A DNA stretch of 9,628 nucleotides, taken from DAOMFM01 sp035429825 (lineage in GTDB: Bacteria > Acidobacteriota > Blastocatellia > UBA7656 > JADIYM01). Location: positions 1 through 9,628 of the forward strand of contig JBGAKX010000167.1 in NCBI GenBank assembly GCA_044224215.1, given 5' to 3'. Position numbers and translations under genes: made by a program. Shown here piece after piece: positions 1-6,544 of this stretch. The notes beneath the pieces are model-generated. The model saw nothing but the letters and a program-made list of their open reading frames with translations. It searched no databases and was not told where the DNA came from. The stretch's first letter is position 1. Each line of letters starts with the position of its first letter.

Positions 1-977
1 ACGGCGCCGATCACGAAGAACAGCACGAGTCCCGCGTCGGCATAATCCGTCAGGCCGCCCAGCAGCGTGACGTAGTGGTTTCCGGCGGTCTCGAACCCGA
101 GGTGTCCCGCGCGCATGTGCGCCGCCTCGACGGCGAAGTCGCGTAGGAACCCGCGATAGTTCAGGACGACGAACGGCGAGCATGCGACGAACGCGACGAT
201 GCTGGCGAGCGCCGCAACTGGCAATCGCGTGTCGACGAGCCGTGCGCGCCAGTTCCGCATGTCGACGACTTGCAGGTACACACAGAGGATCTGCAACGCA
301 AAGAGCGCGCCCGGGTACTTGATTGCGGCGGCGATCCCGACGAACGCACCGGCCGTGGCGTATTGCCGCCACGTTCCGCCATCCTTGACCACTGCGATAC
401 GAGCCGTCGCGAGAACGACCATCGCGCCCGCGAGCGCGAGCGGAACATCGGTGGTGATGTAGTGCGAGTGTTCGACGTGGAGCGCATCGAACGCGACCAG
501 CACCGCCGCGGCGATCGCCGCGGCCGTTGCATCCGCGCTTTCGAGCGACGCGAGGCGCCGGGCCGCCGCCGCAACGACCGCGATCGTTGCAGCCCCCATC
601 GCGGCCGTGACAAGCCGGCCCGCCGCGTAGACCGATGTCGGGTCGAGCGCGCACGCCGCTGCAAATTCGGCGTAACTCCGAGCCGAGCCCGTGATCCACT
701 GGCCGGCGAAGACGGCAAGCGAAACAACCGCCTGGACATACAGCGCAAGCGTCGGATAGGCGAACCAGTACGGATTCGGGCCGTCGATCGGCATGCGCAG
801 CGCCCGGTCGACGATGACGGCCTCGTCTTCGTGGTAGAGAAATGGGAGCCCGAATCGATGGCCCCACGCTCGCAGAACGAACCCGACGACGACGGCGGCG
901 AGGATCGCGAGCGCGGCACTGTCGAGCATCCTGCGGCCCGGCCGAACGTCTACGGCCGCTGAAGGTTCTTCCGGCAC
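1..977 (-). CDS. GT39-type membrane glycosyltransferase (C-terminus off left edge)
   Basis: The reading frame stays open for 325 codons to the left window edge, so the C-terminus is missing. The protein is polytopic. A hydrophobic helix at about residues 20-36 is followed by a loop with YHEDEA (48-53), matching the acidic first-loop motif of GT-C transferases of family 39 (PMT/ArnT type). Next come VEHSHYITTDVPLA (168-181) and KYPGAL (220-225), both typical of that family, then further hydrophobic helices. Known members move a sugar from a polyprenyl-phosphate donor to lipid or protein acceptors on the outer face of the inner membrane; the acceptor here cannot be told. I chose GTG at 977; ATG at 929 is in frame, still precedes the first helix and is equally possible. 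Neither has a clear ribosome binding site. It is transcribed divergently from the gene at 1149. Family call is firm, substrate unknown. Confidence 0.85.
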   Translation of the reverse strand, partial: MPEEPSAAVDVRPGRRMLDSAALAILAAVVVGFVLRAWGHRFGLPFLYHEDEAVIVDRALRMPIDGPNPYWFAYPTLALYVQAVVSLAVFAGQWITGSARSYAEFAAACALDPTSVYAAGRLVTAAMGAATIAVVAAAARRLASLESADATAAAIAAAVLVAFDALHVEHSHYITTDVPLALAGAMVVLATARIAVVKDGGTWRQYATAGAFVGIAAAIKYPGALFALQILCVYLQVVDMRNWRARLVDTRLPVAALASIVAFVACSPFVVLNYRGFLRDFAVEAAHMRAGHLGFETAGNHYVTLLGGLTDYADAGLVLFFVIGA

Positions 978-1077
978 GTTGGCGCGATGGTACGGATCGC
1001 CACGCGGACCGGTCAAGCGGCGGCCGCGATCGTATGTCCGATGTCACAGGTGCGCCGGTGAAGCCGGATGGCATTGT

Positions 1078-1106
1078 TTCCTTTCTCTCGCGGTCTGAAT
1101 TAGAAT
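1078..1106 (+). promoter_or_regulatory. Possible promoter for the 1149-3310 gene cluster
   Basis: TAGAAT at 1101-1106 matches five of six bases of a sigma-70 type -10 box. The hexamer 17 bases upstream (TTCCTT, 1078-1083) is a poor -35, and the better TTGTTT at 1074-1079 is 21 bases away, which is too far. The site lies in the divergent gap, about 43 bases upstream of the ATG at 1149, a sensible position. This is a weak motif call only. Confidence 0.25.
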
Positions 1107-1148
1107 GCCGGCGAATCGGTTGCAGTTGGGCGAATCCTCGAGGTTTCC

Positions 1149-1487
1149 ATGGCGGGTGAAATCGTCGATCTGGTTGTTTTCTCGGAACTTCGGCACAACG
1201 ACACGATCGAGTGGGATACCGGACGCAGCAAATACCGGTTCACGCTGACCGACATGTCGCTGAGGAAGGGGATGCTTGTTGGTGGAAAGGTCGAGCATCC
1301 TCGCGAAGCGGTATTCAGCGGATCCCTGCTCGAGGACAAATCGCTATGGGACAACGGCATCAGGGTCGGGGCGCGGGCAACGTTCTTTCTCGTGGTCCCG
1401 CACAACAGTTCAGGATTCAGCCAGGTCGTCACGTCGCCGCTGCTTTCGCTCAGATGGGAACGCAACAGAGCGCCTGCCGCAGGCTGA
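1149..1487 (+). CDS. Small hypothetical protein, beta-rich, cytosolic
   Basis: A 112-residue protein that I do not recognise. It starts at ATG 1149 with GAGG at 1140-1143 five bases upstream, which supports the start. There is no signal peptide or membrane helix. Alternating hydrophobic stretches (residues 5-11, 29-35, 42-48, 72-83, 93-101) suggest a small beta-barrel or sandwich. Charged, polar turns include EWDTGRSKYR (21-30) and MSLRKGMLVGGKVE (36-49). The last ten residues are basic and low in complexity. It is the first gene of the plus-strand cluster, 25 bp ahead of the secreted protein gene at 1513, so co-transcription is likely. The frame is supported by the ribosome binding site and a non-degenerate protein composition; the function is unknown. 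Confidence 0.65.
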   Translation: MAGEIVDLVVFSELRHNDTIEWDTGRSKYRFTLTDMSLRKGMLVGGKVEHPREAVFSGSLLEDKSLWDNGIRVGARATFFLVVPHNSSGFSQVVTSPLLSLRWERNRAPAAG

Positions 1488-1512
1488 CCGCGCCGCGGGG
1501 CACGAGGATCAG

Positions 1513-2217
1513 ATGATCGCTTCCGCCTCGTCCCGAGCTCGAAATCGCGTGGCCTTCGTTCGCGCCGCCGGCGCGATCGTGCTTCTGGCCGCATGGTTCT
1601 GCGGCGTGGCCGCCGCGCAATCCGGCCGAAAGATTCCGCCCCGCAGGACCGAGCCGCCGCCGCCCGCTGCGACGCCGGCACCGGCTCCGCCCGCCGAGGC
1701 TCCGCCACCGGTGGACACGGCGCCAAAGACCCGCATCTCGGTCGCCAAGTGGATCTCGTCGATCAACATCCCGAGCAGTGCGGTTGCGGATGTCGTCGCG
1801 TCGTGCGTGCAGACGCTCGAGAACTCGGGCCGGTGCTCGGTCACGTCAGGAAAGGACCTGAGCCGCAAGGAGGTGACCGACGCCGCAAAGCAGTCCACCG
1901 AAACGTACTTCCTGTGGCTCCAGTTTTCGTTGGACTCGGCCGACGAGGATCGCGGCATTGTCGGACCGAACAGCAACACGACGCTGATCGCGACCTACTA
2001 CCTCTACACGCCCGGTACCGGAAAGATCCAGACGCAGGGCCGGCTCTATTTCAGCCTCTATCGCACGACGTACGGCTCGAACCGGACACCGGTGCCCTAT
2101 CCCGGTGGAAACCGTTCGACCGCCTACACGCCCGTCGAAGCCGGCGAAAAGGCCGCGCAGTACGTCCTCGATTCGCTTGCCGGCCGTTCGTCCGGAACGC
2201 CGACCGTTCACTTCTGA
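1513..2217 (+). CDS. Secreted hypothetical protein with Pro-rich linker
   Basis: A 234-residue protein with no family I can name. ATG 1513 is preceded by GAGG at 1504-1507 with five bases between. The N-terminus is a classical Sec signal: a basic stretch (residues 8-18), a hydrophobic core to about 33, and a likely cleavage after AAA 35 (GVAAAQS). A Pro/Ala-rich linker (about 42-72) would tether the globular part away from the membrane. The globular domain (about 75-222) shows helix 88-105, helix 118-130, strand TYFLWLQFSL (131-140), then long strands TTLIATYYLY (156-165) and QGRLYFSLYRT (175-185), with a C-terminal helix 207-222. That order loosely recalls the CsgG/TolB-N style alpha/beta fold of envelope proteins, which is inference. 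Cys98 and Cys108 could form a disulfide. The stop codon lies 16 bases before rsgA. Confidence 0.75.
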   Translation: MIASASSRARNRVAFVRAAGAIVLLAAWFCGVAAAQSGRKIPPRRTEPPPPAATPAPAPPAEAPPPVDTAPKTRISVAKWISSINIPSSAVADVVASCVQTLENSGRCSVTSGKDLSRKEVTDAAKQSTETYFLWLQFSLDSADEDRGIVGPNSNTTLIATYYLYTPGTGKIQTQGRLYFSLYRTTYGSNRTPVPYPGGNRSTAYTPVEAGEKAAQYVLDSLAGRSSGTPTVHF

Positions 2218-2233
2218 TGGGAAGATCGGACTT

Positions 2234-3310
2234 GTGAGCGCCGATCTCGAAGCGCTCGGTTGGGGACCCGACTTTGCGGAGGGGCTGGCCGCTGCCGGCG
2301 ACGGTTCGCTCGTGCCTGGCCGCGTCGCCGTCGAGCGGCGCAAGTCACTCGAGGTCTGGACGGCCGACGGGCCCGTCAGCGCGACGGTCTCGGGACGTTT
2401 GCGCCACACGGCCGCAGGGCGCGGCGATCTGCCCGTCGTGGGCGACTGGGTCGGAATTCTCGCGAACGGTCCGGGCGGCGGCATGGCGATCCACGCTGTG
2501 CTGCCGCGTCGCACGGCGTTTCGGCGCAAGGCAGCCGGGAATCGGGTCGAAGAGCAGGTTGTCGCGTCGAACGTCGACACCGTGTTCCTGGTGACCGGGC
2601 TCGACGAGGACTTCAACCTGCGCCGCATCGAGCGATACCTGACGGTTGCGTGGGACAGCGGAGCGCGCCCGGTCGTGGTCCTCAACAAGGCCGACCTGTG
2701 CGGCGAACTGGACGCCCGTGTCGCGGACGTCGAACGCGTTGCTCCGGGGGTCGACGTCGTCCCGGTGTCGGCGAAGCGCGACGGCGGCGTGGACCCGCTC
2801 GCGGCATACCTCGAACGCGGACGCACCGTCGCGCTTCTCGGCTCCTCGGGCGTCGGAAAGTCCACGATCAGCAACCGGTTGATCGGGGACGAGGTGCTCA
2901 AGACGAACGCCGTTCGCGAGCATGACGGCCGCGGCAAGCACACGACGACCCATCGGGCGATGTTCGTGCTGCCGTCGGGAGCGCTCCTGATCGACACGCC
3001 CGGGATGCGCGAGCTGCAGGTCTGGACCTCCGGTTCGGGTCTCGATGCTGCGTTCGACGACATTGCCGTGCTCGCCGCGGAGTGCAGGTTCTCGGATTGC
3101 AGCCATCAGCGGGAACCTGGTTGCGCCGTTGCGCTTGCACTCGAAGAGGGCCGGTTGGACCAGGCACGTTTCGAGAGCTACGTGGCGCTCGGGCGCGAGA
3201 TGCGTCACATCGTCGTCAAGCAGGACGAGCACCTGAAACTGGTCGAGAAGCAGAAGTTGAAGGCGATCCACAAGGCGATGCGCCACGACCACAAGCGCGA
3301 CGGCTCGTGA
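2234..3310 (+). CDS. rsgA: Ribosome biogenesis GTPase RsgA
   Basis: Late 30S subunit maturation GTPase (RsgA/YjeQ), 358 residues, cytosolic. The N-terminal OB-type domain ends in LPVVGDWVG. The G domain is circularly permuted as in all RsgA proteins: NKAD (G4) at residues 151-154 comes before GSSGVGKST (G1) at 203-211, then GRGKHTTTH (G2), then DTPG (G3) at 254-257. The zinc site C284-x4-C289-x-H291-x5-C297 is intact and is followed by the usual basic helical tail. GTG 2234 is chosen because it gives the MSADLEALGWGPDF N-terminus normal for the longer RsgA branch, and GGGAAG lies nine bases upstream. The frame stays open further upstream, but only across the preceding gene. The gene follows the secreted protein gene by 16 bp, so it probably shares its transcript, although no functional link is evident. 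Confidence 0.95.
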   Translation: MSADLEALGWGPDFAEGLAAAGDGSLVPGRVAVERRKSLEVWTADGPVSATVSGRLRHTAAGRGDLPVVGDWVGILANGPGGGMAIHAVLPRRTAFRRKAAGNRVEEQVVASNVDTVFLVTGLDEDFNLRRIERYLTVAWDSGARPVVVLNKADLCGELDARVADVERVAPGVDVVPVSAKRDGGVDPLAAYLERGRTVALLGSSGVGKSTISNRLIGDEVLKTNAVREHDGRGKHTTTHRAMFVLPSGALLIDTPGMRELQVWTSGSGLDAAFDDIAVLAAECRFSDCSHQREPGCAVALALEEGRLDQARFESYVALGREMRHIVVKQDEHLKLVEKQKLKAIHKAMRHDHKRDGS

Positions 3311-3360
3311 TTCGAATCGTGTTCGAGCGAATCGTTGTCATTGCGTGCCGTGTTGGTCCG

Positions 3361-3533
3361 ATCCGCGCTGGTTCGCGTTCATCCGCGGCTGTTTTCCATC
3401 ATCCGCAGCCGTCGCGCCTCCATCTGCGTTGATCTGCGTTCATCTGCGGCTGTTCCCCCCCGTCCGCAGCCGTCCCGCCTCCATCTGCGTTGATCTGCGT
3501 TCATCCGCGGCGAAATTTCCCCATCCGCACGCG
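3361..3533. repeat. 61-bp tandem repeat (about 2.8 copies) with nested 10-bp units
   Basis: Three copies at a spacing of 61 bases start at 3361, 3422 and 3483; the third is truncated at about 3533. Copies 1 and 2 differ at roughly 12 of 61 positions by eye. Copies 2 and 3 are identical over ATCTGCGTTGATCTGCGTTC and then diverge. Each copy begins with three 10-base units of the form xATCTGCGxx and later contains a related TCCGCAGCCG block. The array fills most of the gap between the convergent rsgA and msrA genes and ends six bases before the msrA stop codon. The plus-strand open frame across it (3345-3542) reads low-complexity ICVHLR-type peptides and I regard it as noncoding. From memory, TCTGCG-type intergenic repeats recur across many high-G+C environmental bacterial genomes; their role is unknown. 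Confidence 0.85.
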
Positions 3534-3538
3534 TTCTG

Positions 3539-4079
3539 CTAGCGCTTCAGCCGGTCGAGATAGTGCTTTCGGAACTTGGCGACCTTTGGCTCGATCACCG
3601 CGCGGCAATAGCTGGCGGGTTCGCAAGTACTCCTGGTGGTAGTCCTCGGCGATGTAGAACTCCGGCGCAGGCAGCACCTCCGTGACGATCGGCGCCTCCC
3701 AGACGCGCGCGGCGTGCTGCTCGGCGATCACTTCTTCGGCCGTCTGCTTCTGCTCAGGCGAATGGTAGAAGATCACCGAGCGGTACTGCGTGCCGACGTC
3801 AGCGCCCTGGCGGTTGAGCGTCGTCGGATCGTGGATCGTGAAAAAGACGTTCAGTAGGTCGCGGTACGAAACCTCCGCCGGATCGAACGTGACTTGAATG
3901 ACCTCGGCGTGCCCGGTGGTGCCGTCGCAGACGTCGCGGTACGTCGGATCCGGAACGGTCCCACCGGCGTAGCCCGATTCCACGCTCACGACGCCCCGCA
4001 ATTCGTCGTACACGGCTTCGAGACACCAGAAGCACCCCCCGCCAAGCGTCGCCACCTCATGACTTGCCAGTGACTCCAC
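3539..4079 (-). CDS. msrA: Peptide methionine sulfoxide reductase MsrA, frameshifted near the C-terminus
   Basis: MsrA reduces the S-epimer of methionine sulfoxide in proteins and free methionine. Seen: GGGCFWC (residues 13-19) with catalytic Cys16, GYAGG (36-40), GTTGHAEV (53-60), HDPT (83-86), GTQYRS (96-101) and FYIAEDYHQEY (141-151). After Tyr151 (codon 3627-3629) the frame loses similarity and would run into the repeat to a stop at 3501. Switching frame at about 3625 restores the family ending, SYCRAVIEPKVAKFRK, with resolving-type Cys, and a natural TAG at 3539. The net change is two bases lost or one gained between about 3605 and 3626; loss of one C after TACTT and one from the CCC run is one possible explanation. 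Start: GTG 4079, just after a GGGGG run and 17 bases beyond the restored stop of the SRPBCC gene. A recent pseudogene or a sequence error are both possible. Family call is certain. Confidence 0.9.
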
Positions 4080-4096
4080 GACCCCCGTTCCGATTG

Positions 4097-4551
4097 CTAG
4101 ACGTTGTGAGCGTCGACGTACATTCTGATGGCGTCGAACGTCTGACGCCAGCCAACCTCGCATCCCTTGTAGAACTCGTCCGCGACGAGATCCGCCGGGA
4201 ATCCCGTCTGGTTGACTCTGAGGACCGATTCGGCCCCCTGGCCGAGATCCTGAACTCGGTGGTCAGGCTCGCGTCGAACGGCAACGGCCCGGACTTGGCA
4301 TAGTAGTCAAAGTCCGACAGCACCAGGCGCTGTGGTGGGTCGTACACCTTGATGATGGCGGCCGTGATGTAGTCCGGGTCGTCTTCGCGGTCGCCCCACG
4401 CCGCACACCAGACCCCGCCGGTTCGCGCGATGACGATTGCACGCGCCGCAGACCACCATTCGCGAATTGCACTCGGAGTCACGAGGAGCCGAAACACCTC
4501 CGCAGGCGATGCAAACAGTTCAATCTCGTGGACGTGCGATCTCGTTTCCAT
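4097..4551 (-). CDS. AHSA1-type SRPBCC domain protein, frameshifted
   Basis: Member of the START/Bet v1-like SRPBCC superfamily, close to the AHSA1 branch, which forms a hydrophobic-pocket fold; many bacterial members have no known ligand. ATG 4551 begins METRSHVHEIELFASPAEVF, the usual first strand and helix, followed by TPSAIREWWS (25-34), GGVWCAAWGD (45-54) and strand QRLVLSDFDY (74-83). At Gly106 the frame breaks inside a run of five C on the plus strand (4234-4238). Adding one base there gives a 151-residue protein ending in the typical family C-terminus, SVLRVNQTGFP, then GCEVGWRQTFDAIRMYV, with a TAG at 4097. Unrepaired, the frame runs on as Arg/Ser-rich nonsense to 4057, into msrA. 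AGGA lies seven bases before the ATG. It sits 65 bp after the ACT gene and 17 bp before msrA. Confidence 0.85.
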
Positions 4552-4616
4552 CGGTCGATCCTACCCTCCCGTCAGGTCAGCGCCGAATGTGATCGTGTTG
4601 TTCGGACCTGTGCGCG

Positions 4617-4997
4617 CTACTTCTCCAGCACGTGCCCGGCGGCTGCGAGCGCCGCAAGGGCCTTGCTGAGCTGATGGCTGTGCACCAGCAGGTAATCCGT
4701 GTCATACGTGCCGATCGGCAGGATGCTGACGCGCGCCTCCGCCAGCGGAGCCGCAAACGCCGCGAGCACTCCGACGACGTTGAGCGGAAAAGGACCGCTC
4801 AGCTTGAGGATCTTCCATCCGCGCTCGGCGACGATCCCGATCGGAACCGGATGGTCGGTGCAGATGATCGACAGCTCGTCCCTCGTGCGCGTGATCGAAA
4901 TGAGGTCGCCGTGGTGGCACCACTCGGGCAACCGGGCGTCCGGCGCAAGTCGCGCGATTGCATACGTACCGGGAAGTACCTTGAATCCGATGTTCAT
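4617..4997 (-). CDS. ACT-domain protein (COG3603-like)
   Basis: A 126-residue cytosolic protein resembling the stand-alone ACT-domain family often annotated as ACT_7/COG3603. It shows VLPGTYAIARL (7-17), PEWCHHGDLISITRTRDELS (24-43), ICTDHPVP (45-52), GWKILKLSGPFP (60-71), and the C-terminal VSILPIGTYDTDYLLVHSHQ (90-109). ACT domains of this kind are small-ligand, usually amino-acid, sensors; no ligand can be assigned here. ATG 4997 overlaps the stop of the upstream membrane-protein gene as ATGA (4994-4997), so its translation is probably coupled to that gene. A longer frame upstream reads only Arg-rich sequence and lies inside the membrane-protein gene, so it was rejected. Family call is strong from the characteristic motifs; the role is unknown. 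Confidence 0.88.
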   Translation of the reverse strand: MNIGFKVLPGTYAIARLAPDARLPEWCHHGDLISITRTRDELSIICTDHPVPIGIVAERGWKILKLSGPFPLNVVGVLAAFAAPLAEARVSILPIGTYDTDYLLVHSHQLSKALAALAAAGHVLEK

Positions 4998-5425
4998 TCG
5001 GCCCGCCCGGATGTGACGATTGCGCCGATGAACATTGCGTCGACGATCGCGATCGTCACGCACGGCGGCGGAATCTGGTAGTACGCATACAGCGCGACGA
5101 GCCCGGACGTGACGACGGCGCTGACGATCGCCATGCGTCGAACGAGCACGGGCGTCGTACTCGAACTCGCCGCGACGACGAGGTTCTGCAACCCAAGCCC
5201 AAGGAGCATGATGCTCATCGTAAGGCTCAGCGCGCGCAGGATTCCGAGCAGGTTCGGCTTCATCCCCAGGCCCATGTCGATCGTGTACGACTGCATTCCC
5301 TGCTCGACTGCCTCGAGCGCTGCATTCGGCTCGTCCGGAGCAAAATGGCCCACGGTGTGCAGGGCCGCAACCACGAGCAGACCGATCGACCCCGCCGTAA
5401 AGAGCCTCCGCCCCGACTTGAACAT
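4994..5425 (-). CDS. LIC_13387-like four-helix inner-membrane protein
   Basis: A 143-residue integral membrane protein with four predicted helices: about residues 8-28, 58-86, 98-118 and 121-139. The first helix ends in the motif ALHTVGHF (21-28), followed by a short polar loop (29-56) with the conserved-looking MQSYTIDMGLGM (44-55). This pattern matches the small LIC_13387 family as I remember it, whose function is not known. ATG 5425 has an excellent GAGGAGG ribosome binding site seven bases upstream. The gene ends in TGA 4996-4994, which shares bases with the ATG of the ACT-domain gene. His23 and His27 in or near the first helix could bind metal or protons, but that is speculation. Confidence 0.85.
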   Translation of the reverse strand: MFKSGRRLFTAGSIGLLVVAALHTVGHFAPDEPNAALEAVEQGMQSYTIDMGLGMKPNLLGILRALSLTMSIMLLGLGLQNLVVAASSSTTPVLVRRMAIVSAVVTSGLVALYAYYQIPPPCVTIAIVDAMFIGAIVTSGRAE

Positions 5426-5432
5426 GCAGGTG

Positions 5433-5439
5433 CCTCCTC
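5433..5439 (-). promoter_or_regulatory. Strong ribosome binding site of the membrane-protein gene
   Basis: GAGGAGG on the minus strand, seven bases before ATG 5425, is among the best Shine-Dalgarno matches in the window. It fixes the start of the LIC_13387-like gene and suggests efficient initiation, which the coupled ACT-domain gene would inherit. Confidence 0.75.
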
Positions 5440-5490
5440 GCGACAGCCGCCGACGCCGCGTCGCACGGCCGGACGATTCACGCTATCTCT

Positions 5491-5799
5491 TTATGAATGC
5501 TCAGGTTGCGTGTACACGCCGACACCTTTTTCGAGCACCGTCAGCTGTTCGCATTCCCGGTTCACGCGATCGTATTCCTCGGCGTGGGATTCACGAAACG
5601 CGGCGTATGCCGCGGGCGACGTCCATCTATCGACCGTGACGTAATAACCCGGCCGCTCCGCGTCGCGCAATAACTCGGTACCGAGGAACGCCTCATCACG
5701 TCGAAAGAGCTGCGCCCACGTTCCGCCCGACCCGTAGACCCGCTCGAATTCGGCCTCGCACCCCGGCTTCACCTGAAAGCGCCACACGATGACGTGCAT
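5491..5799 (-). CDS. Antibiotic biosynthesis monooxygenase (ABM)-fold protein
   Basis: A 102-residue protein with the ABM dimeric alpha/beta barrel signature: the first strand VIVWRFQVKPG (3-13), helix EAEFERVYG (15-23), then GTWAQLFRR (26-34), strand GTELLRDAERPGYYVTVDRW (40-59), and helix SPAAYAAFRESHAEEYDRVN (61-80). Members include small quinone or haem monooxygenases and many with no known substrate; I see nothing here that decides between them. ATG 5799 is chosen because GGGAGG lies eight bases upstream and MHVIVWRF is the normal ABM beginning. An in-frame ATG at 5853 would add 18 mainly Arg/Glu residues with no family support. It lies 65 bp ahead of the membrane-protein gene on the same strand. 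Confidence 0.88.
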   Translation of the reverse strand: MHVIVWRFQVKPGCEAEFERVYGSGGTWAQLFRRDEAFLGTELLRDAERPGYYVTVDRWTSPAAYAAFRESHAEEYDRVNRECEQLTVLEKGVGVYTQPEHS

Positions 5800-5807
5800 C
5801 GCCCGAG

Positions 5808-5813
5808 CCTCCC
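5808..5813 (-). promoter_or_regulatory. Ribosome binding site deciding the ABM gene start
   Basis: GGGAGG on the minus strand, eight bases before ATG 5799. It favours the shorter 102-residue product over the start at 5853. Confidence 0.65.
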
Positions 5814-5879
5814 GTTCGCGACGCTCTATGACACGCCGAGCGTTCGCGATCACGCATTATGCCACCGACCGGGCTGTGG

Positions 5880-6329
5880 TCACACGGCGAGCGGTTCGAG
5901 ATCGGGTTCGACCAGACGCGCTTTGGCCTCGGGCGAGAAGAGCACCTCTGCCGAGTAGTGCCGCAGGAGCACCCGCTTTGTGGTGCGCGTCGATGCGAGC
6001 TCGTCGACGATCTCGACGAGCGACAGGCCCGCGGATTCGTTCCGCAGAAAGTCCGCGACGATGCGCATCAGCACGACGGTGATCGTCTCGTGATACCCGG
6101 TCGGATCGCCGCACACGCGGTTGTAGCGATTGATCGTGCCGCGAATCCGATCGATCGCTGCGTCGAGCGGGAGGCTCGTCAGATAGCTCGCCGCAACCGC
6201 CACGTGCGCCCGGTGCGTCCAGCGTTCGTACGGCCACCGGCACGCCTCGAACAGTTCAACGAGCTCTGAAATCTCCTCGTCGGACTCGAACGGTATGTCG
6301 ATCTTGGCCATGCACTCCAACCCGGACAT
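5880..6329 (-). CDS. Conserved hypothetical protein with WTHRAH and GYHET motifs
   Basis: A 149-residue, mostly helical cytosolic protein. I recognise the pattern as a recurrent uncharacterised family but cannot name it. Key segments are the acidic N-terminus (DIPFESDEEISELVELFEAC, 11-30), RWPYERWTHRAHVAVAASYL (31-50) with His39 and His42, IRGTINRYNRVCG (62-74), GYHETITVV (78-86) with His80, and a C-terminal HYSAEVLFSPEAK (124-136) followed by EPDLEPL. Three histidines set in conserved-looking Trp/Thr/Glu contexts could form a metal or active site; this is inference. ATG 6329 is chosen; ATG 6311 (MAKIDIPFE), with GGAG three bases upstream, is an alternative. The frame is open further upstream only through TTG at 6491 and that extension looks noncoding. 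It is separated from the next gene upstream by 215 bp, so it may have its own promoter. Confidence 0.8.
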   Translation of the reverse strand: MSGLECMAKIDIPFESDEEISELVELFEACRWPYERWTHRAHVAVAASYLTSLPLDAAIDRIRGTINRYNRVCGDPTGYHETITVVLMRIVADFLRNESAGLSLVEIVDELASTRTTKRVLLRHYSAEVLFSPEAKARLVEPDLEPLAV

Positions 6330-6544
6330 CGTGTTCACCGAACCGCGCACCTGCGCAGTGCTCGCAAGCCTCTCAAAACAAATTACTTGGAAGGTCGTGG
6401 CGAGACGCGCCTCGCTGCGCGCGCGTCCTCGCTGCCCGTTCTGATACGCGTCGAACGCACCGGTTGTTCGCTGGATCTCGGGAGAGTCCAACTCGGCACG
6501 CGGCCGATTCTTGCAGTGCGCGACCGGCTGTCAGCCAGTTACCG
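6330..6544. other. Intergenic gap with small inverted repeats at its right end
   Basis: This is the longest noncoding stretch of the minus-strand series apart from the 61-bp repeats. Most of it shows nothing clear. A short A/T-richer patch at about 6373-6390 may mark a promoter for the gene at 5880-6329, but I could not find a good -10/-35 pair. Its right end carries GGCTGTCAGCC, and GCCAGT pairs with ACTGGC across the stop codon of the next gene. Confidence 0.4.

Noticed and set aside
161..919. Long minus-strand frame rich in Arg and Ser
   Set aside because: It is an out-of-frame shadow of the GT39 glycosyltransferase, whose true frame carries all the family motifs and extends to the window edge.
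1846..3063. Minus-strand frame of about 400 codons opposite rsgA
   Set aside because: Antisense to an unmistakable rsgA; Arg/Ser/Pro-rich with no motif. A typical high-G+C shadow.
3303..3328. Terminator hairpin after rsgA (GCTCG...CGAGC with an inner GATTCGAATC palindrome)
   Set aside because: The loop is long and no T-run follows; too weak to call.
3361..3533. CRISPR array
   Set aside because: The 61-bp units are repeated along their whole length with no unique spacers, and there is no cas gene.
3345..3542. Small plus-strand frame of ICVHLR-type repeats
   Set aside because: It is the 61-bp repeat read as protein; no ribosome binding site and no plausible composition.
6330..6491. N-terminal extension of the His-motif protein to a TTG at 6491
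   Set aside because: No ribosome binding site, weak start codon and a composition unlike the rest of the protein; ATG 6329 gives the compact family-like form.
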